Origin: Seinonella peptonophila
GTDB lineage: Bacteria > Bacillota > Bacilli > Thermoactinomycetales > Thermoactinomycetaceae
DNA length: 64,000 nucleotides
Direction: 5' to 3'
Assembly (NCBI RefSeq): GCF_900129355.1
Contig: NZ_FQVL01000002.1
Coordinates: forward strand, 186,001-250,000
Both the position numbers and the translations under genes were made by a program. Below the pieces are notes generated by a model, which did no database searches, was not told the DNA's origin, and saw nothing but the letters and a program-made list of their open reading frames with translations. Shown here piece by piece: positions 54,200 through 62,885 of the stretch. How positions within the stretch are numbered: position 1 is the first letter of the stretch; each line of letters begins with the position of its first letter.

Positions 54200-56041
54200 T
54201 TATTTATCTTCCTTTATTTCTTCATACTCTGCATCGGTGATGTCTGATTTATCATCTGAACTTTGATCGCCGCTGTCCGATGAATCATCTTTTTTCGCTT
54301 CTTCTGCTTGTTGTTGCTTAGCCATTTCTTCGTACAACTTGATCGATAGTTGTTGTACTTTTTGATCTAAATCATCCGTTGCTTTCTTAATTTCTTCCAA
54401 ATCATCTTCTTCCAACGCCTTCGATAACGCTTCTTTAGCCGACTCAGCTTCCTTAATATCCTTCTCATCCGCTTTGTCACCCAAATCCTTAATTGTCTTC
54501 TCGGCCAGGAAGATCATTTGATCAGCTTTATTACGAAGCTCTACTTCTTCTCGTTTCTTCTTATCTTCATCAGCATGTGTTTCAGCTTCACGAACCATGC
54601 GTTCGATCTCATCATCATTTAAACCGCTACTGGATTGGATGGTGATATTTTGGCTTTTACCAGTTGCTTTATTTGTTGCAGAGACGTTAACAATTCCGTT
54701 TGCATCAATATTGAATGTGACCTCAATTTGCGGGATTCCTCTAGGAGCTGGTGGGATATCAGTTAATTGAAAACGACCCAGTGTCTTATTATCGGCAGCC
54801 ATTTCACGTTCACCTTGTACCACATGAATCTCAACAGCAGTCTGATTATCAAATGCGGTAGAATAAACTTCAGACTTTTCGGTTGGAATTGTGGTATTAC
54901 GAGGAATCAAACGAGAAACAACGCCACCTTTTGTCTCAATTCCAAGTGACAAGGGAGTAACATCTAAAAGGACAATATCGGTGACATCGCCAGACAATAC
55001 TCCACCTTGGACAGCAGCCCCCATTGCGACAACTTCATCTGGGTTAACGCCTTTGCTTGGCTCTTTTCTAATTAGATTTTTAATCGCTTCCTGGACGGCT
55101 GGAATTCGTGTAGAACCACCAACCAAAATCACTTTATCAATATCCTTAGAAGCTAATTTGGCATCATCCAGTGCACGACGGGTTGGTTTCATCGTACGTT
55201 CAATTAAATTTGCACTCAACTTTTCAAACGTTGCACGGGTCAAAGTGACCTCCAAATGATGGGTCCCAACTAAGAACGGTAACGAGATCGTGGTTGTCAA
55301 CACACCTGATAAATCTTTCTTCGCTTTTTCGGCAGCCTCTTTCAACCGTTGAATCGCTGTGTTCTCACTGCTGAGATCAATCCCATTTTCTTTCTTAAAT
55401 TCTTCAATCAAATAATCGATAATCACTTGGTCAAAATCGTCTCCACCCAGTTTATTATCACCACTGGTTGCTAGTACTTCGACCACGCCACCACCGATTT
55501 CCAGAATGGATACATCAAAAGTACCTCCACCCAAGTCAAAGACGAGTATCGTTTGATCTTCATCTTTATCAAGACCATAAGCAAGTGCTGCAGCAGCCGG
55601 CTCGTTAATAATCCGTGCTACTTCAAGACCTGCAATTTTACCAGCATCTTTTGTCGCTTGACGTTGGCTATCATTGAAATACGCTGGAACAGTAATGACT
55701 GCCTGTGAAACAGTTTCACCCAAATAAGCCTCGGCATCAGCTTTTAATTTTTGGAGAATCATGGCAGAGATTTCTTGAGGTGTATATTCTTTATCTCCAA
55801 TTTTTTCTTTTTGATTTGTTCCCATATAACGCTTAATGGAGCTGACAGTGTTATCAGGATTTGTAATTGCTTGTCGCTTTGCAGCATCTCCTACTAGACG
55901 TTCACCTGTTTTAGAAAAACCAACCACAGATGGTGTGGTACGACCTCCCTCAACATTGGGGATAATGACGGCCTCTGAGCCATCCATAAAGGAAACACAA
56001 GAGTTGGTTGTTCCTAAGTCAATACCAATTACTTTACTCAT
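54200..56041 (-). CDS. dnaK: chaperone protein DnaK (Hsp70)
   Basis: 613 residues, the usual Gram-positive length with the shorter ATPase-domain loop. N-terminal [21 protein letters not shown], phosphate 2 [15 protein letters not shown], adenosine motif [15 protein letters not shown], linker [14 protein letters not shown], then the substrate domain and a C-terminal acidic, glutamine/aspartate-rich tail ([18 protein letters not shown]). ATP-driven chaperone of the GrpE/DnaJ cycle. Stabilised within the CIRCE-controlled operon. Confidence 0.98.
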   Translation of the reverse strand: MSKVIGIDLGTTNSCVSFMDGSEAVIIPNVEGGRTTPSVVGFSKTGERLVGDAAKRQAITNPDNTVSSIKRYMGTNQKEKIGDKEYTPQEISAMILQKLKADAEAYLGETVSQAVITVPAYFNDSQRQATKDAGKIAGLEVARIINEPAAAALAYGLDKDEDQTILVFDLGGGTFDVSILEIGGGVVEVLATSGDNKLGGDDFDQVIIDYLIEEFKKENGIDLSSENTAIQRLKEAAEKAKKDLSGVLTTTISLPFLVGTHHLEVTLTRATFEKLSANLIERTMKPTRRALDDAKLASKDIDKVILVGGSTRIPAVQEAIKNLIRKEPSKGVNPDEVVAMGAAVQGGVLSGDVTDIVLLDVTPLSLGIETKGGVVSRLIPRNTTIPTEKSEVYSTAFDNQTAVEIHVVQGEREMAADNKTLGRFQLTDIPPAPRGIPQIEVTFNIDANGIVNVSATNKATGKSQNITIQSSSGLNDDEIERMVREAETHADEDKKKREEVELRNKADQMIFLAEKTIKDLGDKADEKDIKEAESAKEALSKALEEDDLEEIKKATDDLDQKVQQLSIKLYEEMAKQQQAEEAKKDDSSDSGDQSSDDKSDITDAEYEEIKEDK

Positions 56042-56075
56042 AGATCGTAAAACCTCCTACATAGAATATAGAACT

Positions 56076-56690
56076 TTAGCTGCTAACTTTTACCATACTG
56101 GGTCGAATCACTCGATCATGATAGCGGTATCCTGATTGCAGTTCCTCTACTACGATCCCAGATTCGAAACGATCATCGTCTACCTCTTGTACAGCATTAT
56201 GCAAATGTGGATCAAATGGTTTTCCCTCAGCCTCTATAATCGTTAATCCAGAATCGGAAAGCACTTGTAAGAACTGTCGATAGACCATCTCAATCCCTTG
56301 TTTAAGCACATCAGCGCCTTCACTCTGATCTGCAGCTTCTAATGCTCGTTCAAAATTATCCAGCACTGGCAGCATCGACTCGATCAATGGAACTACGCCA
56401 TACTTTAAGCTCTCTTCTACATCTTTTCTTGCCCGGCGACGTAGATTTTCAATATCGGCACGAGCGCGCAGATAGAGATTGTGATTCTCTTCTGCCTTTT
56501 GACGTTGTTCTTCAGCAATTGCTTGCCATTTCTCGACTTCTGAAGATTCTTCCACTTCTTCAACTTTCACCATCTCAGGCTCAGACTGACTATAATTATG
56601 TATGTTCTCCACTTCAGATTGCTCATCTATTTGTCTTTGGGAATGCGGGGCAGCATCCCTGCGAATCGATTCTTGATGCTCAGAAGACAT
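56076..56690 (-). CDS. grpE: nucleotide exchange factor GrpE
   Basis: 204 residues from MSSEHQESIRRDAAPHSQRQ, GGAGGG 7 nt upstream. Long N-terminal acidic coil (EMVKVEEVEESSEVEKWQAI), the dimerisation coiled coil (LYLRARADIENLRRRARKDV), and the C-terminal beta wing ending VVEELQSGYRYHDRVIRPS. Releases ADP from DnaK and acts as a thermosensor. Follows the chaperonin gene instead of hrcA directly as in Bacillus. Confidence 0.96.
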   Translation of the reverse strand: MSSEHQESIRRDAAPHSQRQIDEQSEVENIHNYSQSEPEMVKVEEVEESSEVEKWQAIAEEQRQKAEENHNLYLRARADIENLRRRARKDVEESLKYGVVPLIESMLPVLDNFERALEAADQSEGADVLKQGIEMVYRQFLQVLSDSGLTIIEAEGKPFDPHLHNAVQEVDDDRFESGIVVEELQSGYRYHDRVIRPSMVKVSS

Positions 56691-56799
56691 GTTTATTCCC
56701 TCCTGTATTAGCAAGTTCTATTCTGATCTAACACGATCGAGGCGGATCAAACGAAGCTACTTTACCACTGATTGTAACAAAAAACAAACTATTATTTTC

Positions 56800-58305
56800 T
56801 TAATTTTTTGTTGGGATAATCGTATGAATACGTAAGATTGCGGTACTCACTTCAAGAGCAGTGGCAAGTGCATTAAGCTTGGTCAACAATGGATCGACCA
56901 CACCAGCCTCTAACATATCAGCTACATGTCCTCGATCACAATCAAAGCCAAGAGAGCGAATCTGCTTCGCCTGTTGAGCCCGTTTCACTAGTTCTAACTT
57001 TTCCAGTGAGTTATAACCCGCATTTGTAACCACTTGAGAAATAGGTCGATATAATGCCTCGACTACAGCGGAAACGCCATACCGCTCTAACCCTGGTAAT
57101 TTATCAGCATATAACTCTAGATCACGAGCAATCGCCAATTCAATTGCGCCTCCACCTGGTACAAAACCACCCTTTACCGCAGCTTGAACTGCCGAAGCAA
57201 CATCCCGACATATTCGTTCGCGCTCTTCTATAACTTCTTCTGTCGATGCTCCAATCAAGATAGTGGCAGTCTGCCTTCCAGCCCCACCTGTGACACGAAC
57301 CCAGTTTAATAAATTATCATCTTCGACCTCTTCACATTCACCAAGGCGTTCCATCATTTCATGTGTATCTTTGCTGAGCACTGCAAATCGAGTCAATTTT
57401 GCATTTGTATGTTCAGCTAAACGTCCTAGGTCTGCTTTCGTTACTTGATCAACAGCAAAAATACCCTTTTCAATGAAGAACTCTTCAGCCAGAGGGTGTA
57501 CTTCTCCAGCTACGAATACAGCTCCAACTTTCAGTTGATCCAGTTTTTCTAGGTCTTGCAAAAAGTCCTTTTTCCATTCTCCATCTGTCTTACTTGGCGT
57601 GACAGAATCTGAGATAACGAATACTTTCGTTTTCTCTTTTAAAACAGGCATTTGAGGATGAAGTCGAGTACGTTTTACCAGTATACCAGAAAAGACAATC
57701 CCTTCCGCATTGGGATGTGTCACAATACAGTCTGATAATCGATAATCACGTTGCTCTAATTGTTGTTCCCCTATCATTTGTACTGCATCCATAACAGATA
57801 AGGTAATATCCTCATAACCTCGACTTGCTGTGTAAGCGATTCGATGCAACCAATCATCTTCAAGTCCTTGCACAGCATAAGCATTTTCTTTCATTTTCTT
57901 CACAGCTAAGGCAATTCCTTGTTGAATTCCCGCAATCACTTTGACAACTGGAATGCCACGCAAAATCTGCTTTGCTCCTTCCTCTACAATGGAAGCAGCA
58001 AGCAGTGTGGCTGTTGTTGTACCATCACCAATTCGTTTCTGTTGAGATTCTGCAACTTTAATCAGCATTCGGCTTACAGGATGATCGACTTCCATCCGTG
58101 ATAAAATAGTCGCCCCAGCATTGGTAACAGTAGGGTTCCCTTCGGAGTCTACTAACATTACATCCAATCCCTTGGGACCTAGTGTTGTTTCAATAACTGA
58201 GACAACTTTTTTCACGGCTTGCACATTTTCTTGTAACAGCGTCAAGCCAGCTTTGACTCGCTGATCAGACGATGAATCTTCTGAGTACCCTACCAAGAAC
58301 TTCAC
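56800..58305 (-). CDS. group III (archaeal-like, CCT/thermosome-type) chaperonin in the dnaK operon
   Basis: 501 residues from GTG 58305 (AAAGGAAG 6 nt upstream; the frame is open to 58356 but overlaps hrcA). It belongs to TCP-1/thermosome proteins, not GroEL: TTLGPKGLDVMLVD, TNAGATILSRMEVDHPVSRM, the Mg-ATP motif GDGTTTATLLAASIVEEGA (Asp94), an apical domain with PSKTDGEWKKDFL, and ERERICRDVASAV...GGFVPGGGAIELAI. Ala63 replaces the Asp that is normal in TNDGATIL, the residue equivalent to GroEL Asp52. Bacterial members (group III, first studied in Carboxydothermus) form double rings with a built-in lid and lie in hsp70 operons, as here. No GroES or GroEL gene occurs in this window. Confidence 0.9.
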   Translation of the reverse strand: MKFLVGYSEDSSSDQRVKAGLTLLQENVQAVKKVVSVIETTLGPKGLDVMLVDSEGNPTVTNAGATILSRMEVDHPVSRMLIKVAESQQKRIGDGTTTATLLAASIVEEGAKQILRGIPVVKVIAGIQQGIALAVKKMKENAYAVQGLEDDWLHRIAYTASRGYEDITLSVMDAVQMIGEQQLEQRDYRLSDCIVTHPNAEGIVFSGILVKRTRLHPQMPVLKEKTKVFVISDSVTPSKTDGEWKKDFLQDLEKLDQLKVGAVFVAGEVHPLAEEFFIEKGIFAVDQVTKADLGRLAEHTNAKLTRFAVLSKDTHEMMERLGECEEVEDDNLLNWVRVTGGAGRQTATILIGASTEEVIEERERICRDVASAVQAAVKGGFVPGGGAIELAIARDLELYADKLPGLERYGVSAVVEALYRPISQVVTNAGYNSLEKLELVKRAQQAKQIRSLGFDCDRGHVADMLEAGVVDPLLTKLNALATALEVSTAILRIHTIIPTKN

Positions 58306-58337
58306 CAAAAACTTCCTTTCTAAATCATTGGACGATA

Positions 58338-59348
58338 TTATAACCCTCGTAACCATCGATGCAATTTATCGGAAACATCCCGCGATAAGTAATCGATCAA
58401 ACCAATCACTTTTCGATAATTCATGCGCGTAGGACCAAGTACGCCAATTGTGCCAACTTGCTCGCCATGAATCATGATCGAAGCGGAGATGATGCTACAA
58501 TCACTAACAGACGCAACCACATTTTCCTTTCCAATCCGCACTTGAATACCGTCAGAAGTCGGTTGAATGAGCTGCATAATTGTTTGCGTCTCTTCTAATA
58601 GGTCAAGCAATGCTCTCATCTTATTAATATCCTGAAACTCAGGTTGATCTAAAATTCGAGTAGTTCCGCTCGTATACACTTGTTCACTATTTTCCATATG
58701 GAACAAACGAGTTAACCATTCATCAAGATCAAAGCCTAACTCAAGTTGTTGACTCACACCTTGAGCCAAAAAAGGAGAAAGGAGTTGCCCTTGCAAACGC
58801 TCATTCACTATCTGAACAATTTGCTGAATTTGTAATTCTGTCAGATGCTGTGGTATTTCAACCTGTTGTTGATAAACACGACCCGTCTCAGTTATGATAA
58901 TCGAAATTGCATGACGGCTCGAAAGAGGCACCACTTGCAAATACCGTAAACGTTCTTCAAACGAAGTAGGCCCCAATGTAATGGTCATATAATTGGTCTG
59001 TTTAGAAAGAAGCGTTGCAGTCTGACGAATAATCTGTTCCAGACTATCTAATGAACCCCAATCTTGGAGACCTAGTTCTTCGCTTTGCCCTTGTTGCCAA
59101 AAATATGGGGTCACAATATGATCCACATAAAAACGATAACCTTTTTGCGATGGAATCCGACCAGCTGATGTATATGGCTGTTCTAGATAACCCATCTCTT
59201 CAAGGTCTGCCATTTCATTTCGGATCGTGGCTGCGCTAACGCCTACTTCCTTCTTCTTGGAAACAGTTCGCGAGCCAACAGGTTCAGCCGAAGCAATGTA
59301 ATCATCGATCACTGCCCAGAGAATCCGTTTTTGTCGCTCAGTCAGCAT
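58338..59348 (-). CDS. hrcA: heat-inducible transcription repressor HrcA
   Basis: 336 residues. Winged helix at the N-terminus (LTERQKRILWAVIDDYIASAEPVGSRTVSKK, then SAATIRNEMADLEEMGYLEQPYTSAGRIPSQKGYRFYVD), GAF-like middle domain, and C-terminal IGVLGPTRMNYRKVIGLIDYLS. It binds CIRCE operators and needs chaperonin (GroEL in Bacillus) to be active. The only chaperonin in the operon is the archaeal-like one, raising the question which chaperonin sets HrcA activity. First gene behind its own CIRCE. Confidence 0.96.
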   Translation of the reverse strand: MLTERQKRILWAVIDDYIASAEPVGSRTVSKKKEVGVSAATIRNEMADLEEMGYLEQPYTSAGRIPSQKGYRFYVDHIVTPYFWQQGQSEELGLQDWGSLDSLEQIIRQTATLLSKQTNYMTITLGPTSFEERLRYLQVVPLSSRHAISIIITETGRVYQQQVEIPQHLTELQIQQIVQIVNERLQGQLLSPFLAQGVSQQLELGFDLDEWLTRLFHMENSEQVYTSGTTRILDQPEFQDINKMRALLDLLEETQTIMQLIQPTSDGIQVRIGKENVVASVSDCSIISASIMIHGEQVGTIGVLGPTRMNYRKVIGLIDYLSRDVSDKLHRWLRGL

Positions 59349-59363
59349 CTGCCTCCCCCCTTG

Positions 59364-59390
59364 TTAGCACTCCCTGTATATGAGTGCTAA
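59364..59390. promoter_or_regulatory. CIRCE operator of the hrcA operon
   Basis: Perfect consensus: TTAGCACTC (59364-59372), 9-nt spacer, GAGTGCTAA (59382-59390). It lies in the untranslated leader, between the promoter and hrcA. Confidence 0.98.
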
Positions 59391-59403
59391 AAATTCTCCT
59401 TTT

Positions 59404-59433
59404 AACTTACCAAAGGTTAAGGGATGATGTCAA
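59404..59433 (-). promoter_or_regulatory. promoter of the hrcA operon
   Basis: Minus strand TTGACA (59433-59428) and, 18 nt on, TAAGTT (59409-59404) preceded by TGG, an extended -10. A start near 59397 would place CIRCE at the very 5' end of the mRNA, as usual. Confidence 0.7.
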
Positions 59434-59479
59434 ATTGTATTTAAAACAAAGGAAATGGAGTCATAACTCTTCTTGTTAT

Positions 59480-60616
59480 TTAAGAAAGAAAAGCAGCAAA
59501 AACCTCATTTCCAAATAAAATCCCTTGCTCTGTCAATCGAACTCGATCTTCTTCATTCATGAGTAGTCCTTGCTTTTTCAATCGTTCTAATTCCTCCCCA
59601 AAAACTTGATCCATTTCCAGATGATATCGCATCTGAAAATCGGCTCGACTGACACCTTCCATCAACCGCAGACCCATGATCATAAAGTTCTCCATCATTT
59701 CCCGTTTATCAACATCCCATCGACTTACGATCGGTCGCTTCCGTTGCTCAATCACTTTGATGTATTCACGGATAACCTTTTGATTCGCATAACGCTGATG
59801 ATTGATATATCCATGCGCACCAGCGCCTAACCCATAGAATGTCTGATTTCGCCAATAAGTCGAATTATGAATACTCTCCATACCCTCTCTTGCAAAGTTG
59901 CTAATCTCATATTGTTGATATCCATGCTGTGGGAGTAGTTTTCTCGCAAGTTGGTACATTTCCAATTCAGCTTCTTCATTTGGAAGTGGCAGTTTTCCTT
60001 GTTGTTCTAAATAATGAAAACGGGTTCCTTCCTCTACTTTTAGACTATAGCAAGAAAAATGATCTGGATTTAGCGAAGCAGCTTGTTGAATGGTTTCTTC
60101 TAAATCAATCACTCGCTGATTTGGTAGTCCAAACATCAGATCGAGTGAGAGATTTGAAAAGCCAACTTTTCGGGCAATCGCAATACTATCTATGATTTCC
60201 TGAACCCCGTGAATGCGTCCAATTTGTTGAAGTAAATCAAGGTGGAAAGTTTGCGCACCAAAGCTAAGTCGATTGACTCCCTCCTCTTTCATGACATGCA
60301 GTAACTCTTCGGAGGTTGTCTCTGGATTCGCCTCAACTGTCCATTCACAGCTAGCATGAATTGGAAAATAACGATCAACCATTGCCAATAATCGTTTCAT
60401 TTGCTCAATAGATAAAATGGTAGGTGTACCACCACCGATAAAGACAGATTGAATCGCTGTTGGGGGAACTTCTTCCACCCACATCTTCATCTCTTGTTCC
60501 AAAGCGGTGAGATATTGCTCAACAGGTTGTCCATCCACAACATAGGCGGTAAAATCGCAATAATAACATTTGTGAGAGCAAAATGGGATATGGATGTAGA
60601 CCGCATTTGGCTGCAT
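59480..60616 (-). CDS. hemW: radical SAM heme chaperone HemW
   Basis: About 378 residues from MQPNAVYIHIPFCSHKCYYCDF; AGAGGAG is 11 nt upstream. An ATG at 60625 is only 2 nt from that site; a frame open to 60688 overlaps lepA. The CxxxCxxC cluster motif CSHKCYYC is present, then GGGTPTIL, the VEANPETT strand, SFGAQTF, and DLMFGLPNQ. HemW carries heme to haemoproteins; it is not a coproporphyrinogen oxidase although often annotated so. Between lepA and hrcA, as in Bacillus. Confidence 0.94.
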   Translation of the reverse strand: MQPNAVYIHIPFCSHKCYYCDFTAYVVDGQPVEQYLTALEQEMKMWVEEVPPTAIQSVFIGGGTPTILSIEQMKRLLAMVDRYFPIHASCEWTVEANPETTSEELLHVMKEEGVNRLSFGAQTFHLDLLQQIGRIHGVQEIIDSIAIARKVGFSNLSLDLMFGLPNQRVIDLEETIQQAASLNPDHFSCYSLKVEEGTRFHYLEQQGKLPLPNEEAELEMYQLARKLLPQHGYQQYEISNFAREGMESIHNSTYWRNQTFYGLGAGAHGYINHQRYANQKVIREYIKVIEQRKRPIVSRWDVDKREMMENFMIMGLRLMEGVSRADFQMRYHLEMDQVFGEELERLKKQGLLMNEEDRVRLTEQGILFGNEVFAAFLS

Positions 60617-60632
60617 TTCAATCATTTCTCCT

Positions 60633-62447
60633 CTACTCATCATCCATTTGTAATATCGCCATAAACGCCTCTTGAGGAACTTCAACACTACCTACAGATT
60701 TCATCCGTTTTTTACCTTCTTTTTGCTTCTCTAACAGTTTTCTTTTTCGGGTAATATCCCCACCATAACACTTGGCGAGCACATTTTTACGCATTGCGCG
60801 AATCGTCTCTCGTGCGACCACTTTATTCCCGATCACTGCTTGAATCGGAACCTCAAACATTTGTCGGGGAATCAGTTTACGTAATTTTGCTGCTAACTTT
60901 TTCCCACGATGATAGGCGCGATCACGATGAACAATGAAAGAAAAAGCATCTACTACTTCACCATTCAATAAAATATCCATCTTGACTAGATCAGATGGTT
61001 GATATCCGATTAACTCATAGTCAAATGAAGCATAACCTTTAGTGCTAGATTTTAATTGATCAAAAAAATCATAAACAATTTCAGCTAAGGGGAGCCGATA
61101 GATCAGATTGACACGATTTCCTTCCATGTATTCCATATCGACATATTGTCCCCGCTTATTCTGGCATATCTCCATGATGCTCCCTACATACTCGTTTGGT
61201 GCCATCATTGTTGCTTTAATATAAGGTTCTTCTACACGTTCGATTTTTTGCTGTGCTGGCATTAATGTTGGATTCTCGATTTCGATCTTGCTTCCATCTG
61301 TCTGATAGACATGATAGATAACGCTAGGAGCCGTTGTAATCAACGGAATCTGGAACTCTCTTTCGATTCGTTCTTGGATGATCTCCATATGAAGTAAACC
61401 TAAAAATCCACAGCGAAATCCAAATCCCAGTGCTGTTGAAGTTTCCGGTTCATAGCTTAAAGATGCATCGTTTAGCTCTAACTTCTCCAGTGCCTCTCGT
61501 AAATCTTCATACTGTGAAGAATCGACAGGATAGATTCCGCAGAAAACCATTGGTGTAATCGGTCGATAGCCAGGGAGAGGCTCTTGTGCAGGTCGATCAG
61601 CATCTGTAATCGTATCTCCTACTCTAGAATCTTTTACGTTTTTAATATTGGCAACGACAAAACCTACTTCTCCCACAGATAATTCCGATACGGCAACCGG
61701 ATGCGGGGTTAAGACACCAATCTCGGTTACTTCATACACTTTTCCTGTTGCCATTAACTCGATCTTCATCCCTTTACGAAGTGTTCCATCTACAACACGC
61801 ATATAAATAATGACACCTTTATATGGATCGTAGAGAGAGTCAAAGATTAAGGCACGCAAAGGGTCTTCCACCTTTCCTGATGGGGGCGGAATATGCTTTA
61901 CAATCTGTTCCAATATATCTTCCATACCAATACCAGCTTTAGCTGAAGCAAGCACCGCTTCACTTGCATCCCAACCGATGATATCTTCTATTTCCTTCCG
62001 TACACGCTCAGGCTCAGCATTAGGTAAATCAATTTTATTAATGACTGGTAAAATTTCTAGTTCATTTTCCCATGCTAAATAAAAATTAGCTAATGTTTGC
62101 GCCTCCACACCTTGCGCCGCATCCACAACAAGCAAAGCCCCTTCACATGCTTGTAGACTTCTTGATACTTCATATGAAAAATCAACATGACCAGGTGTAT
62201 CAATCAGATTTAAAAGATAAACTTGTCCATCCTTTGCTTGATAACGCAAGCGAACTGATTGCAATTTTATTGTAATTCCACGTTCTCGTTCCAAATCCAT
62301 ATTATCTAAAAATTGTTCTTGTTTTTCTCGCTCAGTGATCGCTCCGGTAAACTCTAAAATTCGATCTGCAAGTGTTGACTTACCATGATCAATATGAGCA
62401 ATGATCGAAAAATTACGGATCATTGCCGGACTTATTTTTTTCTCCAA
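60633..62447 (-). CDS. lepA: elongation factor 4 (LepA)
   Basis: 604 residues. G1 [16 protein letters not shown]2 [11 protein letters not shown]3 [13 protein letters not shown]4 [12 protein letters not shown]5 [10 protein letters not shown]; then the LepA-specific domains and C-terminal [25 protein letters not shown] ribosomal GTPase that back-translocates or otherwise relieves stalled ribosomes and assists 30S assembly. Two codons separate its stop from the hemW ribosome site. Confidence 0.98.
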   Translation of the reverse strand: MEKKISPAMIRNFSIIAHIDHGKSTLADRILEFTGAITEREKQEQFLDNMDLERERGITIKLQSVRLRYQAKDGQVYLLNLIDTPGHVDFSYEVSRSLQACEGALLVVDAAQGVEAQTLANFYLAWENELEILPVINKIDLPNAEPERVRKEIEDIIGWDASEAVLASAKAGIGMEDILEQIVKHIPPPSGKVEDPLRALIFDSLYDPYKGVIIYMRVVDGTLRKGMKIELMATGKVYEVTEIGVLTPHPVAVSELSVGEVGFVVANIKNVKDSRVGDTITDADRPAQEPLPGYRPITPMVFCGIYPVDSSQYEDLREALEKLELNDASLSYEPETSTALGFGFRCGFLGLLHMEIIQERIEREFQIPLITTAPSVIYHVYQTDGSKIEIENPTLMPAQQKIERVEEPYIKATMMAPNEYVGSIMEICQNKRGQYVDMEYMEGNRVNLIYRLPLAEIVYDFFDQLKSSTKGYASFDYELIGYQPSDLVKMDILLNGEVVDAFSFIVHRDRAYHRGKKLAAKLRKLIPRQMFEVPIQAVIGNKVVARETIRAMRKNVLAKCYGGDITRKRKLLEKQKEGKKRMKSVGSVEVPQEAFMAILQMDDE

Positions 62448-62521
62448 TCAAATTCCCTCCGAACACGTAGGATGCATTGAACCATTATAACAAGAGGGGA
62501 ACTTGGTTGGAAGTAGATTCT

Positions 62522-62869
62522 CTAATCGATCCAACCAAAGATCACACTTAATAGCTTTCTAGCTGACTGACGAATTCCACTGCCAACTTGATTTCCTAAT
62601 TGAGCGAGTTGATTTGTCTTGCCCTGCACCTGTTTCTTCGCCTCGATTACCTGTTTGGGACTTATTGCCTTAGCAGGATTTTGCGTTGTCACCACATTAC
62701 CTAATAAAGCAATCTCCACTTTTCCATTCTGAGGGGTAATCTGTATCGCTCGAGGGGCTCCTTCTGCCCCTTGCAATTTATGAATATTTTTTTCAGCAGA
62801 ATCGATTCCTACAAAGACACCTACACACAACATCGCAACCATACTAACTCCAATCCATAGCATACGCAT
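62522..62869 (-). CDS. yqxA: YqxA-like small exported or membrane protein (DUF3679)
   Basis: 115 residues. Uncleaved signal or anchor at the N-terminus (LWIGVSMVAMLCVGVFVGID), then a soluble, weakly basic region with VEIALLGNVVTTQNPAKAIS. It lies between spoIIP and lepA, as yqxA in B. subtilis, whose function is unknown. Position suggests a link with spoIIP and sporulation; that is inference. Confidence 0.85.
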   Translation of the reverse strand: MRMLWIGVSMVAMLCVGVFVGIDSAEKNIHKLQGAEGAPRAIQITPQNGKVEIALLGNVVTTQNPAKAISPKQVIEAKKQVQGKTNQLAQLGNQVGSGIRQSARKLLSVIFGWID

Positions 62870-62885
62870 ATTCCTTCACCTTTCT

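Noticed and set aside
56800-58305. Annotation of the chaperonin as GroEL
   Set aside because: TNxGATIL...MEVDHP, the apical domain and VPGGGA fit thermosome/CCT-type proteins; GroEL-specific segments and a groES gene are absent.
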